From assembly GCA_016200005.1 (NCBI GenBank), contig JACQFP010000030.1, positions 1 to 33,217 on the forward strand: a stretch of 33,217 bases of DNA. Direction: 5' to 3'. Origin of the DNA: Verrucomicrobiota bacterium. Its GTDB lineage: Bacteria; Verrucomicrobiota; Verrucomicrobiia; Limisphaerales; PALSA-1396. The notes beneath the pieces were generated by a model. That model was not told the origin of the DNA. It saw only the letters and a program-made list of their open reading frames with translations, and did no database searches. The first letter of the stretch is position 1; the number at the start of each line of letters is the position of its first letter. Made by a program: the position numbers and the translations under genes. Below are positions 16,680 to 24,234 of the stretch, piece by piece.

Positions 16680-18068
16680 ATGAAGAAGCAAGACAGCCTC
16701 ACCGAACAAAACCGGCGCGATTTCATCAAGGGCAGTTCGCTCGCCACACTGATGATGTTGATGGGCGGGGTTCCCCTCCGCGCGGAAGACAAACCCAAGA
16801 CCGAAGAGGGGACGACTTACAAGACGACTGGCGCGCCATTGAACTGCGCCATGATCGGCTGTGGTGTTTGGGGCCGCGAACTGTTGAAGGAACTGTCCCG
16901 GCTGCCCAATGCGCCAGTCGTGGCCATTTGCGACAGCTACGAACCGTTCCTGCGCCGTTCAAAGGAGTCAGCGCCGAAAGCCGAGACGTTCGCCGATTAC
17001 CACAAACTCTTGGAGAAAAAGGAAGTGCAGGGAGTTTTCGTGGCCACTCCGTCGCATCTTCACAAGGACATCGTCATTGATGCATTACAGGCCGGCAAGC
17101 ATGTCTATTGTGAAGCGCCGCTGGCCACCACGGTTGAGGATGCCCGCGCCATTGCGCAAGCCGCTCAAGCCGCCGGCAAATTGCATTTTCAAGTCGGCCA
17201 GCAACTGCGCTCGGACCCGCAGCGTCATTTTCTCCTCCAATTTGTCCGCACTGGCGCGATGGGCAAGACCGCCATGGCCCGCGCCCAATGGCACAAGAAA
17301 CAAAGCTGGCGGCGCACGTCATCCAATTCAGAACAGGAAAAATTGATGAACTGGCGTCTGAGCCGGGCAACTTCGCCCGGATTGATCGGCGAGATCGGAC
17401 TTCATCAATTGGACATGGCGTCCTGGTTCATCAACGCGCACCCGGTGTCGACCACCGGCTTCGGCGGCCTCATCAAGTGGAACGACGGACGCGATGTGCC
17501 GGACACCGTTCAAGTGGTCGTCGAGTATCCCGGCGACGTGCGGCTGACCTACGACTGCACGCTGGCGAATTCCTTCGATGCCGAGTACGAGATGTATTAC
17601 GGCACGGACGCCGCGCTGATGATTCGCGACAGCAAGGCGTGGATGTTTAAGGAAGTGGATTCACCGCTGCTCGGCTGGGAGGTTTATGCGCGGAAGGACA
17701 CGTTCTACAAAGAGAATGGCATTGCGCTCGTCGCCAACGCCACCAAACTCAAGGACCTGGGCAAGAAAGCGACCGAAGATGCCGGCCCGGCTGAGGAGAC
17801 TCCATTGCATTTTGCGCTGGAAGCTTTCATCAGCAGCAGCACCGCCATCAGCACTGCCGTGGAGGATTTTGCCTCCACGTATGATGTGTCCGACAAGAAG
17901 GCCTTGGCCGAATACCTGGCTGGGATCAAGAAGACACTTATGCTGGATAAACCGTGGGCCGGCTACAAAGAAGGTCTCGAAGCCACCGTCACCGCCCTCA
18001 AAGCCAACGAAGCCATCCTCAAAGGGCAGAAGGTGACATTTCAGAAAGAGTGGTTTGAACTCGGTTGA
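16680..18068 (+). CDS. Tat-exported Gfo/Idh/MocA oxidoreductase
   Basis: This 462-residue protein has a twin-arginine signal (NRRDFIKGSSLATLMMLMGG, R12-R13), so it is folded with its NAD(P) cofactor before export. The Rossmann domain starts at about residue 55 with CAMIGCGVWGRELLKEL (G60, G62, G65). The C-terminal domain holds GEIGLHQLDMASWFINAHPV. The motif EKP, whose lysine is catalytic in most members, reads E145-A146-P147 (HVYCEAPLATT). It is the third gene of the ThuA/DUF1080 cluster and could oxidise a sugar at C3 for the DUF1080 protein, but the lost lysine makes the chemistry uncertain. Its stop lies 29 bases before the YceI start. Confidence 0.93.
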   Translation: MKKQDSLTEQNRRDFIKGSSLATLMMLMGGVPLRAEDKPKTEEGTTYKTTGAPLNCAMIGCGVWGRELLKELSRLPNAPVVAICDSYEPFLRRSKESAPKAETFADYHKLLEKKEVQGVFVATPSHLHKDIVIDALQAGKHVYCEAPLATTVEDARAIAQAAQAAGKLHFQVGQQLRSDPQRHFLLQFVRTGAMGKTAMARAQWHKKQSWRRTSSNSEQEKLMNWRLSRATSPGLIGEIGLHQLDMASWFINAHPVSTTGFGGLIKWNDGRDVPDTVQVVVEYPGDVRLTYDCTLANSFDAEYEMYYGTDAALMIRDSKAWMFKEVDSPLLGWEVYARKDTFYKENGIALVANATKLKDLGKKATEDAGPAEETPLHFALEAFISSSTAISTAVEDFASTYDVSDKKALAEYLAGIKKTLMLDKPWAGYKEGLEATVTALKANEAILKGQKVTFQKEWFELG

Positions 18069-18097
18069 CGTGCCGCCAACTCCACAAAACAATTTTT

Positions 18098-18742
18098 ATG
18101 AAAACGAATTACTTACGGTTCACACGCAACTTCACCGCCGCCTTGTTGATGTTGGCCGCTGCCGTTCAGGCTGCGGACAACTGGACGCGTTACGACGCCC
18201 AACCCACCGGCAGCAAGGTGAAAATCGAAGGCACCTCCACCATTCACGATTGGACGATGGATGGGCAGATCATCGGCGGTTACGTGGAACTCGATCCTGC
18301 CTTCGACGCGTCGCCCAAGCCGGGTAAAGTCGGCGCCCGCGCGCAAGTGATGATTCCCGTGCGCTCGCTCAAGAGCGGCAAGGCGTCCATGGACTCAGTC
18401 ATGCAACAGGCCATGAAGCAGGACGTCCATCCCAAGATCGAATATCGCCTCACGGAAATGTCGCTCAAGGAAGCGCCCAAGTCGCCGGATGGACCGTATC
18501 AATTCGACACTAAGGGTGACCTGATCGTTGCTGGTGTCACGAACAAGATTGCGATGTTGGTCACGATGGAGCGCGCCGAGAAAACCAAGTTGAAATTCAG
18601 CGGCTCAACTCCGATCAAGATGACCGATTACGGCGTCACGCCCCCGGCTCCCAAGATCGGCCTGGGTTTGATCAAGACCGGGAACGACGTGAAGATCAGC
18701 TTTGAATGGATCACTTCACAGCGCGCCGCGACAGCGAAGTAA
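18098..18742 (+). CDS. Periplasmic YceI family protein
   Basis: The ATG at 18098 opens a signal peptide (FTAALLMLAAAVQA, then ADNW) of a 214-residue protein. The mature part is YceI-like, an elongated lipocalin fold that binds isoprenoid or other lipids: KVKIEGTSTIHDWTM, a middle with VRSLKSGKASMDSVMQQAM and DVHPKIEYRLTEM, and the final strand VKISFEWI. It is on the same strand as the Gfo/Idh gene with 29 bases between, so it is probably cotranscribed. Its role beside the glycoside cluster is not evident. The 176 bases after it contain GC-rich sequence and the promoter-like site of the next gene. Confidence 0.9.
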   Translation: MKTNYLRFTRNFTAALLMLAAAVQAADNWTRYDAQPTGSKVKIEGTSTIHDWTMDGQIIGGYVELDPAFDASPKPGKVGARAQVMIPVRSLKSGKASMDSVMQQAMKQDVHPKIEYRLTEMSLKEAPKSPDGPYQFDTKGDLIVAGVTNKIAMLVTMERAEKTKLKFSGSTPIKMTDYGVTPPAPKIGLGLIKTGNDVKISFEWITSQRAATAK

Positions 18743-18860
18743 AATCGTTCGCGGCAGGTAGGGTGTGACCTCCGGGCGCGCCGTTCTGGATCTGGTCTTT
18801 GTTGAGAAATAATGCCAGGGTCAGATTTGGCCGCCGTTTCCGCAAGGCTTCAAAGATGAA

Positions 18861-18888
18861 TTGATTTTCCGCGCTGGAAACATATCTT
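18861..18888 (+). promoter_or_regulatory. Possible promoter of the GAF gene
   Basis: TTGATT at 18861-18866 and TATCTT at 18883-18888 are separated by 16 bases. Both agree partly with sigma-70 boxes. Transcription would start about 25 bases before the ATG at 18919. Confidence 0.3.
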
Positions 18889-18918
18889 CGCGCTCAACAA
18901 AACAAGCTTACATCATCC

Positions 18919-19563
18919 ATGATCGCGCCATCACCCAAAAACGAAAAGAAGCGCCTCAAAATCCTCTGGCAATACGAATTGCTCGACACGATGCCCGAGG
19001 AAGCGTTCGACGACCTCACCGCGCTGGCCGCGCACATTTGTGAAGCGCCCATCGCTTTGATCAGCCTTGTGGACGAAAACCGCCAGTGGTTCAAATCCAA
19101 GGTCGGCATCAGCGTCAACGAAACCTCGCGCGATGTTTCCTTCTGTGCGCACGCCATCTTGCAGACCGACTTGTTCATCATTCCCGACGCGCTCAAGGAC
19201 AAACGCTTCGCCGATAATCCGCTGGTGACTTCCGAGCCAAAAATTCGTTTTTATGCCGGTGCGCCCTTGATTACGCCCGACGGTCATGCCCTCGGCACAC
19301 TTTGTGTGATCGATAAAATCCCTCGCGATTTGAGGCCGCAACAGAAGCAGGCGTTGCGCGTCCTTGCGCGGCACGTGACTACTCAACTCGAACTGCGTCG
19401 TCATTCCATGGAACTTGTCCGCGCTGGAGAGGAACGCGCCAAAATCGAACGCGATCTGCAGAAGGTGCGTTCCGATTTGATGAAAGCCCACCGCGAACTC
19501 GCAAGGTACGAGGCCCGCCTCAACAAAACGAAACGCCAAACCGCAAGGAAATCGGGCCGATGA
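18919..19563 (+). CDS. Stand-alone GAF domain protein
   Basis: This 214-residue protein has one GAF domain (residues about 20-160) of the type usually found at the N-terminus of histidine kinases and diguanylate cyclases. [64 protein letters not shown] and [10 protein letters not shown] are the typical segments. A basic coiled coil of about 50 residues follows ([20 protein letters not shown]) and then the protein ends, with no kinase, GGDEF or output domain. It may signal through the coiled coil or be a remnant of a longer sensor. The ligand is unknown. Confidence 0.9.
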   Translation: MIAPSPKNEKKRLKILWQYELLDTMPEEAFDDLTALAAHICEAPIALISLVDENRQWFKSKVGISVNETSRDVSFCAHAILQTDLFIIPDALKDKRFADNPLVTSEPKIRFYAGAPLITPDGHALGTLCVIDKIPRDLRPQQKQALRVLARHVTTQLELRRHSMELVRAGEERAKIERDLQKVRSDLMKAHRELARYEARLNKTKRQTARKSGR

Positions 19564-19652
19564 GCGATTGCCGCGACGAGTATTCCTCTCCGGGACAGAT
19601 TAAGAATGGCCTGACCGTGCTGGCGCACAAGCTGGCAGAATTGGCAGAGTAA
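19560..19652 (+). CDS. Possible 30-residue small protein
   Basis: An ATG overlaps the GAF stop codon (ATGA at 19560-19563) and opens 30 codons to TAA at 19650. The peptide ends in an amphipathic helix ([17 protein letters not shown]). The four-base overlap suggests translational coupling, and the helix resembles a start of a receiver or phosphotransfer domain, so it may be the stub of a degraded downstream signalling gene. There is no family match and chance is possible. Confidence 0.3.
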   Translation: MSDCRDEYSSPGQIKNGLTVLAHKLAELAE

Positions 19653-19714
19653 ATTTCGCGTGACCACGATTTAGCGAAAGCGATGCGAGGATGGCCAGGC
19701 AGCGAACTGAAACA

Positions 19715-20152
19715 ATGAAAGAATTGCCTGACTTCAACCAACGCGGTGATCTGCCCGAGGGCATCCACGCGGCGACGCTTGAAGCTGTTCTCGCTCGTTT
19801 CGGTAAATCCCCGCGCCGCGCGGTCATCGCCCGGCGGCTGGAACGAATTCACGCGCTGGCCCGATCCACGGGGCATCTAGCGCGGTTTATCGTCTTCGGT
19901 TCGTTCATCACGGGCAAACCTGAGCCTAACGACGTTGACATTTTTCTGCTGATGGACGATTCATTTGACGTGCGACAAGTTTCAACCGAAGCCCGTCTGG
20001 TGTTCGATCACGCCGTCGCGCAGAATCTCCTCGGCGCGAGCGTGTTTTGGATTCGCCGCGCCGCCGCGCTCGGCGGAGAGGAAGTGACTCTCTCCCACTG
20101 GCAGATCAAACGCGACGGCGGCAAACGTGGCATCGTGGAGGTAAAAACATGA
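19715..20152 (+). CDS. Nucleotidyltransferase-like protein (DUF6932 type)
   Basis: The start at 19715 gives 145 residues beginning MKELPDFNQRGDLPEGIHAA, the typical DUF6932 opening; the ATG at 19691 adds nothing recognisable. The nucleotidyltransferase core is at FIVFGSFITGKPEPNDVDIF: the GS and D-x-D motif for metal and NTP binding is intact. The protein is small, like MNT antitoxin-type nucleotidyltransferases. Its stop overlaps the ATG of the next gene by four bases (ATGA at 20149-20152), so they are made together. A role as a toxin-antitoxin or defence pair is inferred from this layout only. No HEPN partner is seen. Confidence 0.75.
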   Translation: MKELPDFNQRGDLPEGIHAATLEAVLARFGKSPRRAVIARRLERIHALARSTGHLARFIVFGSFITGKPEPNDVDIFLLMDDSFDVRQVSTEARLVFDHAVAQNLLGASVFWIRRAAALGGEEVTLSHWQIKRDGGKRGIVEVKT

Positions 20153-20358
20153 TCAGCAATGACCGGGAATTGGAAGTCACCCAGGCGCGCATCCGCCAGT
20201 TGGAGCAACAAGTCGCGCGGATTCGCCAGACGGCAACCGACAGCGAGAACTACCGTCTGTCCGCCGCTGGATTCCTTGCCGAGATAGACCGGATGAACCT
20301 GGAAGTGCGCGATTATCTTTGGTCGCTTCCCGTTGAACGCGCCGTCCCTGCGGCGTAG
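20149..20358 (+). CDS. Small coiled-coil partner of the nucleotidyltransferase-like protein
   Basis: The 69-residue protein begins MISNDRELEVTQARIRQLEQ and is helical, with heptad-like spacing in its first 35 residues (QLEQQVARIRQTATDSENYR). A second motif follows: LSAAGFLAEIDRMNLEVRDYL. Similar short proteins with the MIxNxRE opening and a FLAEI-RM—-EI–YL segment recur near toxin-like genes in other bacteria, as I recall. It may bind and control its partner. The start codon overlaps the upstream stop (ATGA). There is no DNA-binding helix-turn-helix that I can identify with confidence. Confidence 0.65.
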   Translation: MISNDRELEVTQARIRQLEQQVARIRQTATDSENYRLSAAGFLAEIDRMNLEVRDYLWSLPVERAVPAA

Positions 20359-20420
20359 TTTCACTGCGCCGCACGTCTTGAAGTTGGAAAAGTAAAATCG
20401 CGCACTAACGACAATCCAAA

Positions 20421-22031
20421 ATGTCTCCGGAAATGGAAATCAAGCCGGCGATTGATTCCAACGCAGCGCAAATACTGACGCTCGACGCATTAAGCTTCGT
20501 GACAAATCTCGTCCGCGAGTTTGAACCGACGCGCCAGAAACTTCTCGCCCGCCGCGTCGAACGGCAGACGGAAATTGATAACGGCGCGATGCCGGATTTT
20601 CTTGCGGCGACTAAGTCCATTCGCGACGACAAATCCTGGCGTGTCGCTCCGATTCCCGCTGACTTGCAGGATCGCCGCACGGAAATCACCGGGCCGGTGG
20701 ATCGCAAGATGGTCATCAATGCGCTCAATTCCGGCGCGAAAGTTTTCATGGCCGACTTCGAGGACGCGACTTCGCCGACTTGGAAAAATATTATCGAAGG
20801 CCAGGCAAATCTCCGCGACGCGGTGCGCCGCACAATTTCGTTCAGCAATCCCGATGGCAAGCAATACAAGCTCAACGCGCAGACCGCGACGTTGCTCGTT
20901 CGTCCGCGCGGCTGGCATTTGCCGGAGAAGCACGTTCTCGTGGATGGCAAGCCGATTTCCGGCAGCCTGTTCGATTTCGGCCTGTATTTCTTTCACAACG
21001 CCGCCGAGTTGTTGAAGCGCGGCAGCGGCCCGTATTTTTATCTGCCGAAGATGGAGAGCCATCTCGAAGCGCGGCTTTGGAACGACGTTTTCAATTTCGC
21101 ACAGGACGCGCTGAAGATTCCGCGCGGCTCGATTCGCGCGACGGTTTTGATCGAGACGATTCTCGCCACGTTCGAGACCGAGGAAATACTTTACGAGCTG
21201 CGCGAACATTCGGCGGGGCTGAATTGCGGGCGCTGGGATTACATTTTCAGCTTCATCAAAAAATTCCGCAACCGCCCCGGCTTCACGTTCCCCGACCGCA
21301 CGCAGGTCACGATGACCTCGCCGTTCATGCGCGCGTATTGCCTGAACGTCATCAAGGTCTGTCATCGTCGCGGCGCGCACGCGATGGGCGGCATGGCGGC
21401 GCAGATTCCCATCAAGAGCGATCCGGCGGCGAACGAAGCCGCGCTTGCCCGCGTCCTCGCCGACAAGGAACGCGAAGCCGGCGACGGTCATGATGGCACA
21501 TGGGTCGCGCATCCCGGCCTCGTGCCCGTCGCGCTGAAGGCGTTCGACAAACACATGCCGACCGCGAATCACATTTCCAAACAGCGCGACGACGTGAACG
21601 TGACCGCAAAAGATTTGCTCGCCGTCCCGACCGGCACGATCACCGAAGACGGCTTGCGCGGAAACATTCGTGTGGGCGTGCAATATCTCGAAGCGTGGCT
21701 CGGTGGCAATGGCTGCGTGCCGCTTTACAACCTGATGGAAGACGCCGCCACCGCCGAAATTTCCCGGGCGCAAATCTGGCAATGGCTCGCGCACAACGCC
21801 GAATTATCCGAGGCAGGCAGGCTGGAAGCCTGCCCCACTAGCCGCAAAATCACCACGCAGCTTTACGACGAGATTTTACCGCAGGAAATGGCGCGTATCG
21901 AAAGGGAGGTCGGAAGCGCGCGGTTCAAGGCCGGTAACTACGCCCGCGCCGCGAAGCTGTTCAGCGAAATGTCGAAAGCCAAAGAGTTCGCCGAGTTCTT
22001 GACGTTGCCGGCGTATGAGTTGTTAGACTAA
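20421..22031 (+). CDS. aceB: Malate synthase A
   Basis: This 536-residue enzyme joins glyoxylate and acetyl-CoA to malate in the glyoxylate bypass. The A-type features are complete: [12 protein letters not shown] with catalytic R161 or R163, [20 protein letters not shown] with E245, the signature [17 protein letters not shown] (261-277), and [13 protein letters not shown] with catalytic base D441. Residues 463-474 ([11 protein letters not shown] region) lie where relatives have a short loop and come from a palindromic repeat in the DNA (21813-21836). Start: ATG at 20421; M5 is a possible alternative. No isocitrate lyase gene is in the window. The 62-base gap upstream shows no sure promoter. 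Confidence 0.97.
   Translation: MSPEMEIKPAIDSNAAQILTLDALSFVTNLVREFEPTRQKLLARRVERQTEIDNGAMPDFLAATKSIRDDKSWRVAPIPADLQDRRTEITGPVDRKMVINALNSGAKVFMADFEDATSPTWKNIIEGQANLRDAVRRTISFSNPDGKQYKLNAQTATLLVRPRGWHLPEKHVLVDGKPISGSLFDFGLYFFHNAAELLKRGSGPYFYLPKMESHLEARLWNDVFNFAQDALKIPRGSIRATVLIETILATFETEEILYELREHSAGLNCGRWDYIFSFIKKFRNRPGFTFPDRTQVTMTSPFMRAYCLNVIKVCHRRGAHAMGGMAAQIPIKSDPAANEAALARVLADKEREAGDGHDGTWVAHPGLVPVALKAFDKHMPTANHISKQRDDVNVTAKDLLAVPTGTITEDGLRGNIRVGVQYLEAWLGGNGCVPLYNLMEDAATAEISRAQIWQWLAHNAELSEAGRLEACPTSRKITTQLYDEILPQEMARIEREVGSARFKAGNYARAAKLFSEMSKAKEFAEFLTLPAYELLD
21813..21840. repeat. Palindromic repeat inside aceB
   Basis: GGCAGGC (21816-21822) pairs with GCCTGCC (21828-21834) around TGGAA, followed by CCACTAG. 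This kind of stem is common as a dispersed repeat in Verrucomicrobia. It is in frame and encodes AGRLEACPT. Confidence 0.7.
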
Positions 22032-22083
22032 GCTGAAGGTTAGCGATTCGAAAAGGACAGCTCCATCCGCGGGTACTTAGCCA

Positions 22084-22563
22084 TCAGACGTTTCCGTATC
22101 GGCCTTTAGTCAGCGCGGTGAGGATCGTTACAGTCAACATCACAAAGGTGACGGGAAATACCCCGAATTCAAACAGTACAAACTGTGGCAACTCGAAATT
22201 TGGTCCATGATGCAGACTCATCGGTCCACAGAAGCCGTCGTAGCAATAGCAGAACATGACCACCCAAAGCAAAGCAGCCTGCGCACACAAGCCGAGCACA
22301 GTGAGCTGGGATGTCCGAGTCGGACAGCGATAACATAAAGTAGCAGTGACAACGCCTATCAACCCGATTGCCAATGCGAAAGCCCAAGAGTATGCGACCG
22401 CAAAACGAGTAGGACCCTGCATAAAGTCCTGAACTTCGGCGGGAGAACTGAGCTTGTAACTGACTGCAAAAAAGCGTGGGAGCATGCTTCCAACAATGAG
22501 AATGATATAACTCATCGCGACCGCCGATGCGGTTACAAGAATTGCTGAAGTGCGAGCATGCAT
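22084..22563 (-). CDS. Four-pass membrane protein of unknown function
   Basis: The 159-residue protein has four hydrophobic helices, at about residues 8-30 (SAILVTASAVAMSYIILIV), 56-80 (YSWAFALAIGLIGVVTATLC), 88-108 (TVLGLCAQAALLWVVMFCY) and 128-150. A cysteine-rich segment (CYCYDGFCG) lies before a loop of about 20 residues. The layout fits a small inner-membrane protein. No family was recognised. The gene is on the same strand as the S8 protease gene upstream of it, with 166 bases between, which hold no clear terminator or promoter. The ATG start is in a reasonable position. Confidence 0.65.
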   Translation of the reverse strand: MHARTSAILVTASAVAMSYIILIVGSMLPRFFAVSYKLSSPAEVQDFMQGPTRFAVAYSWAFALAIGLIGVVTATLCYRCPTRTSQLTVLGLCAQAALLWVVMFCYCYDGFCGPMSLHHGPNFELPQFVLFEFGVFPVTFVMLTVTILTALTKGRYGNV

Positions 22564-22729
22564 ATCCGTGATTTAACCTATAAGCAAGATGCGAACTTGC
22601 AACTTATCAAGTTTCATTGCTCAAAGATTTCCGCTCGAAAGGGTTAGGTTGTCCAGAAGATTACCGCCACGTTTCGCTCCAGCCCGATTTACTCGTGAGC
22701 TCTCAGCCGCTTTACGGGTGGCAACGGCC

Positions 22730-24199
22730 TCAAGGAGAAGACGCGGGTTTCACCGCCAGTGTTTTGAGCATGTCAGCCTCGACTTTGGAAAGTGTCTGGC
22801 CGGTTTGTTCGGCGCGGCCCGCGGCCATGCCGGTGGCGTACGCAGTGGCCGCCGACGTGCCGCTGACATAAAACGCCTGTCCGTTGAAGTAAACGATGCT
22901 GGAGCCGGGCGCGACGATATCGACGAAGCTGCCTCGGTTGGCGTAGCTGGCGATCTGGCCCTTGCGATCTCCCGCCGTCACGGCGACGACTTCCGGATAC
23001 GCGGCCGGGTAGGTCGGCGTGGTGACGGGACTGTTGCCAGCGGCGGCAAAGAAGAGCACGCCTTGCTGAGAGGCGCTTTGAATGACGTTGTGCAGAAAGG
23101 TGCTGTCGCCGCCGCTGCCGAGGCTGAGGTTGATCGGATTGGCGCCGGCGTTGACGGCCTGATAAATCCCATAGGCGACATCAAACGTGGTCGTCATCAC
23201 ATTTTTTCCGTAAACATCGACGGGAAGAATCTGGACGGAACTGCTGCCGCTGAGCATTCCATCCAGGCTGCGCAGAATGGTTTCGGCCATCGACGTTCCG
23301 TGGGTCGGCAGCCCCGAGTTCGATTGCGATTCACCAGCAACGGCGATCGATGGGAGGAGAAAGGCATCGAGTCCGCCACCCAGCGACTGCACCTGCGTAT
23401 CGATCAGGCCGACGATGAGACGGCCGGTGTCGCCGGGCACCCTCGGCTTTAATTGAATCGGAGGTGAGGAACTGGCCAGCACCTGTTCGGCGGGCGCGGG
23501 GCGTTCGATGGGATAGTTGTAATCCACCTGGGCGACGTCCGGATTGTTGGCGAGCGATTCGCGCGCGGCCTGGGCGGCGGCTTCGTTTTCAAACTGGAGA
23601 CGGTACGCGTGAAGACCGTCGATGCGGCCGATGACTTTGGCACCGAGCAGACGGGCGAGGTCGTCGATGCTCATCTTCGAGCCGGGCTTCATCGCCACGA
23701 TCAGTTCGTTGGGGATTGGTTTGGCAGAGCCGGACGCGGTAGTCTTGGCGGGGACACGGACGAGTTGCGTGGCTTCCTGCAACGAAGTGCTGAAGACAAA
23801 CAGCCGCGGGCTGCCGTTGGTCTGGGGTAGCAGCGCAAAATTCAAATTGCCCAGCAGCGAGCGGAGCGCATCGCCTTGCTGGAGATTCTTGAATGTGACT
23901 GAAGAGGTATGGGTCGTCCCGGGTTCGACATAAACCTGCCAGCCGGTGGCGGTGGTGATTTTTTGCAACAACTTTTCCAGGTCCCACGATTGGATTTCCG
24001 CGTCCACACGGTTTTCTTTTCCCCGCCAAGTGAGGGAATCGGCGGCGTGGACGAGGGGAGCAGTGACGAGTATGAAACCAAGGCAGGCCGCAGTGAAACC
24101 CACGCGTTGGAGTTCACGCTTTAGCGTGCTCCGGCAGCCTAAAGGCTGAACTCGAACATCCCGGGAGGCCGCAATTTGGTTTTCGTGGCGTAGGTTCAT
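22730..24199 (-). CDS. Secreted subtilisin-like (S8) protease with STN-like domain
   Basis: From the ATG at 24197-24199 the protein has 489 residues. A signal peptide core (VGFTAACLGFILVTAPLVHA) ends near residue 52. Residues about 60-140 look like an STN/secretin short domain (VDAEIQSWDLEKLLQKIT … LQQGDALRSLLGNL). Residues 165-235 are a propeptide of the inhibitor I9/fervidolysin kind (ELIVAMKPGSKMS … DVAQVDYNYPIE). The S8 domain has catalytic D267 (LIVGLIDTQV), H300 (LPTHGTSMAE), oxyanion N389 (AAAGNSP) and S449 (VSGTSAAT), so it should be active outside the cytoplasm. It follows the TIGR03790 gene by 35 bases on the same strand. A palindromic repeat supplies residues about 16-31. Confidence 0.9.
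   Translation of the reverse strand: MNLRHENQIAASRDVRVQPLGCRSTLKRELQRVGFTAACLGFILVTAPLVHAADSLTWRGKENRVDAEIQSWDLEKLLQKITTATGWQVYVEPGTTHTSSVTFKNLQQGDALRSLLGNLNFALLPQTNGSPRLFVFSTSLQEATQLVRVPAKTTASGSAKPIPNELIVAMKPGSKMSIDDLARLLGAKVIGRIDGLHAYRLQFENEAAAQAARESLANNPDVAQVDYNYPIERPAPAEQVLASSSPPIQLKPRVPGDTGRLIVGLIDTQVQSLGGGLDAFLLPSIAVAGESQSNSGLPTHGTSMAETILRSLDGMLSGSSSVQILPVDVYGKNVMTTTFDVAYGIYQAVNAGANPINLSLGSGGDSTFLHNVIQSASQQGVLFFAAAGNSPVTTPTYPAAYPEVVAVTAGDRKGQIASYANRGSFVDIVAPGSSIVYFNGQAFYVSGTSAATAYATGMAAGRAEQTGQTLSKVEADMLKTLAVKPASSP
24109..24154. repeat. Second copy of the GGAGTTCA/TGAACTC repeat, in the S8 protease start region
   Basis: GGAGTTCA at 24109-24116 and TGAACTCG at 24147-24154 are the ends. 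CACGCTTTAGCGTG and AGCCTAAAGGCT are internal small palindromes. The outer sequence matches the element at 832-904. It is read on the minus strand as the positively charged part before the signal peptide core (TLKRELQR). Confidence 0.7.
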
Positions 24200-24234
24200 C
24201 GTCAATTGTTCGACAGTCGCGAGGCGCAATGTAC

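Noticed and set aside
20490-21794. A 434-codon frame opposite aceB
   Set aside because: Shadow of malate synthase with low-complexity composition.
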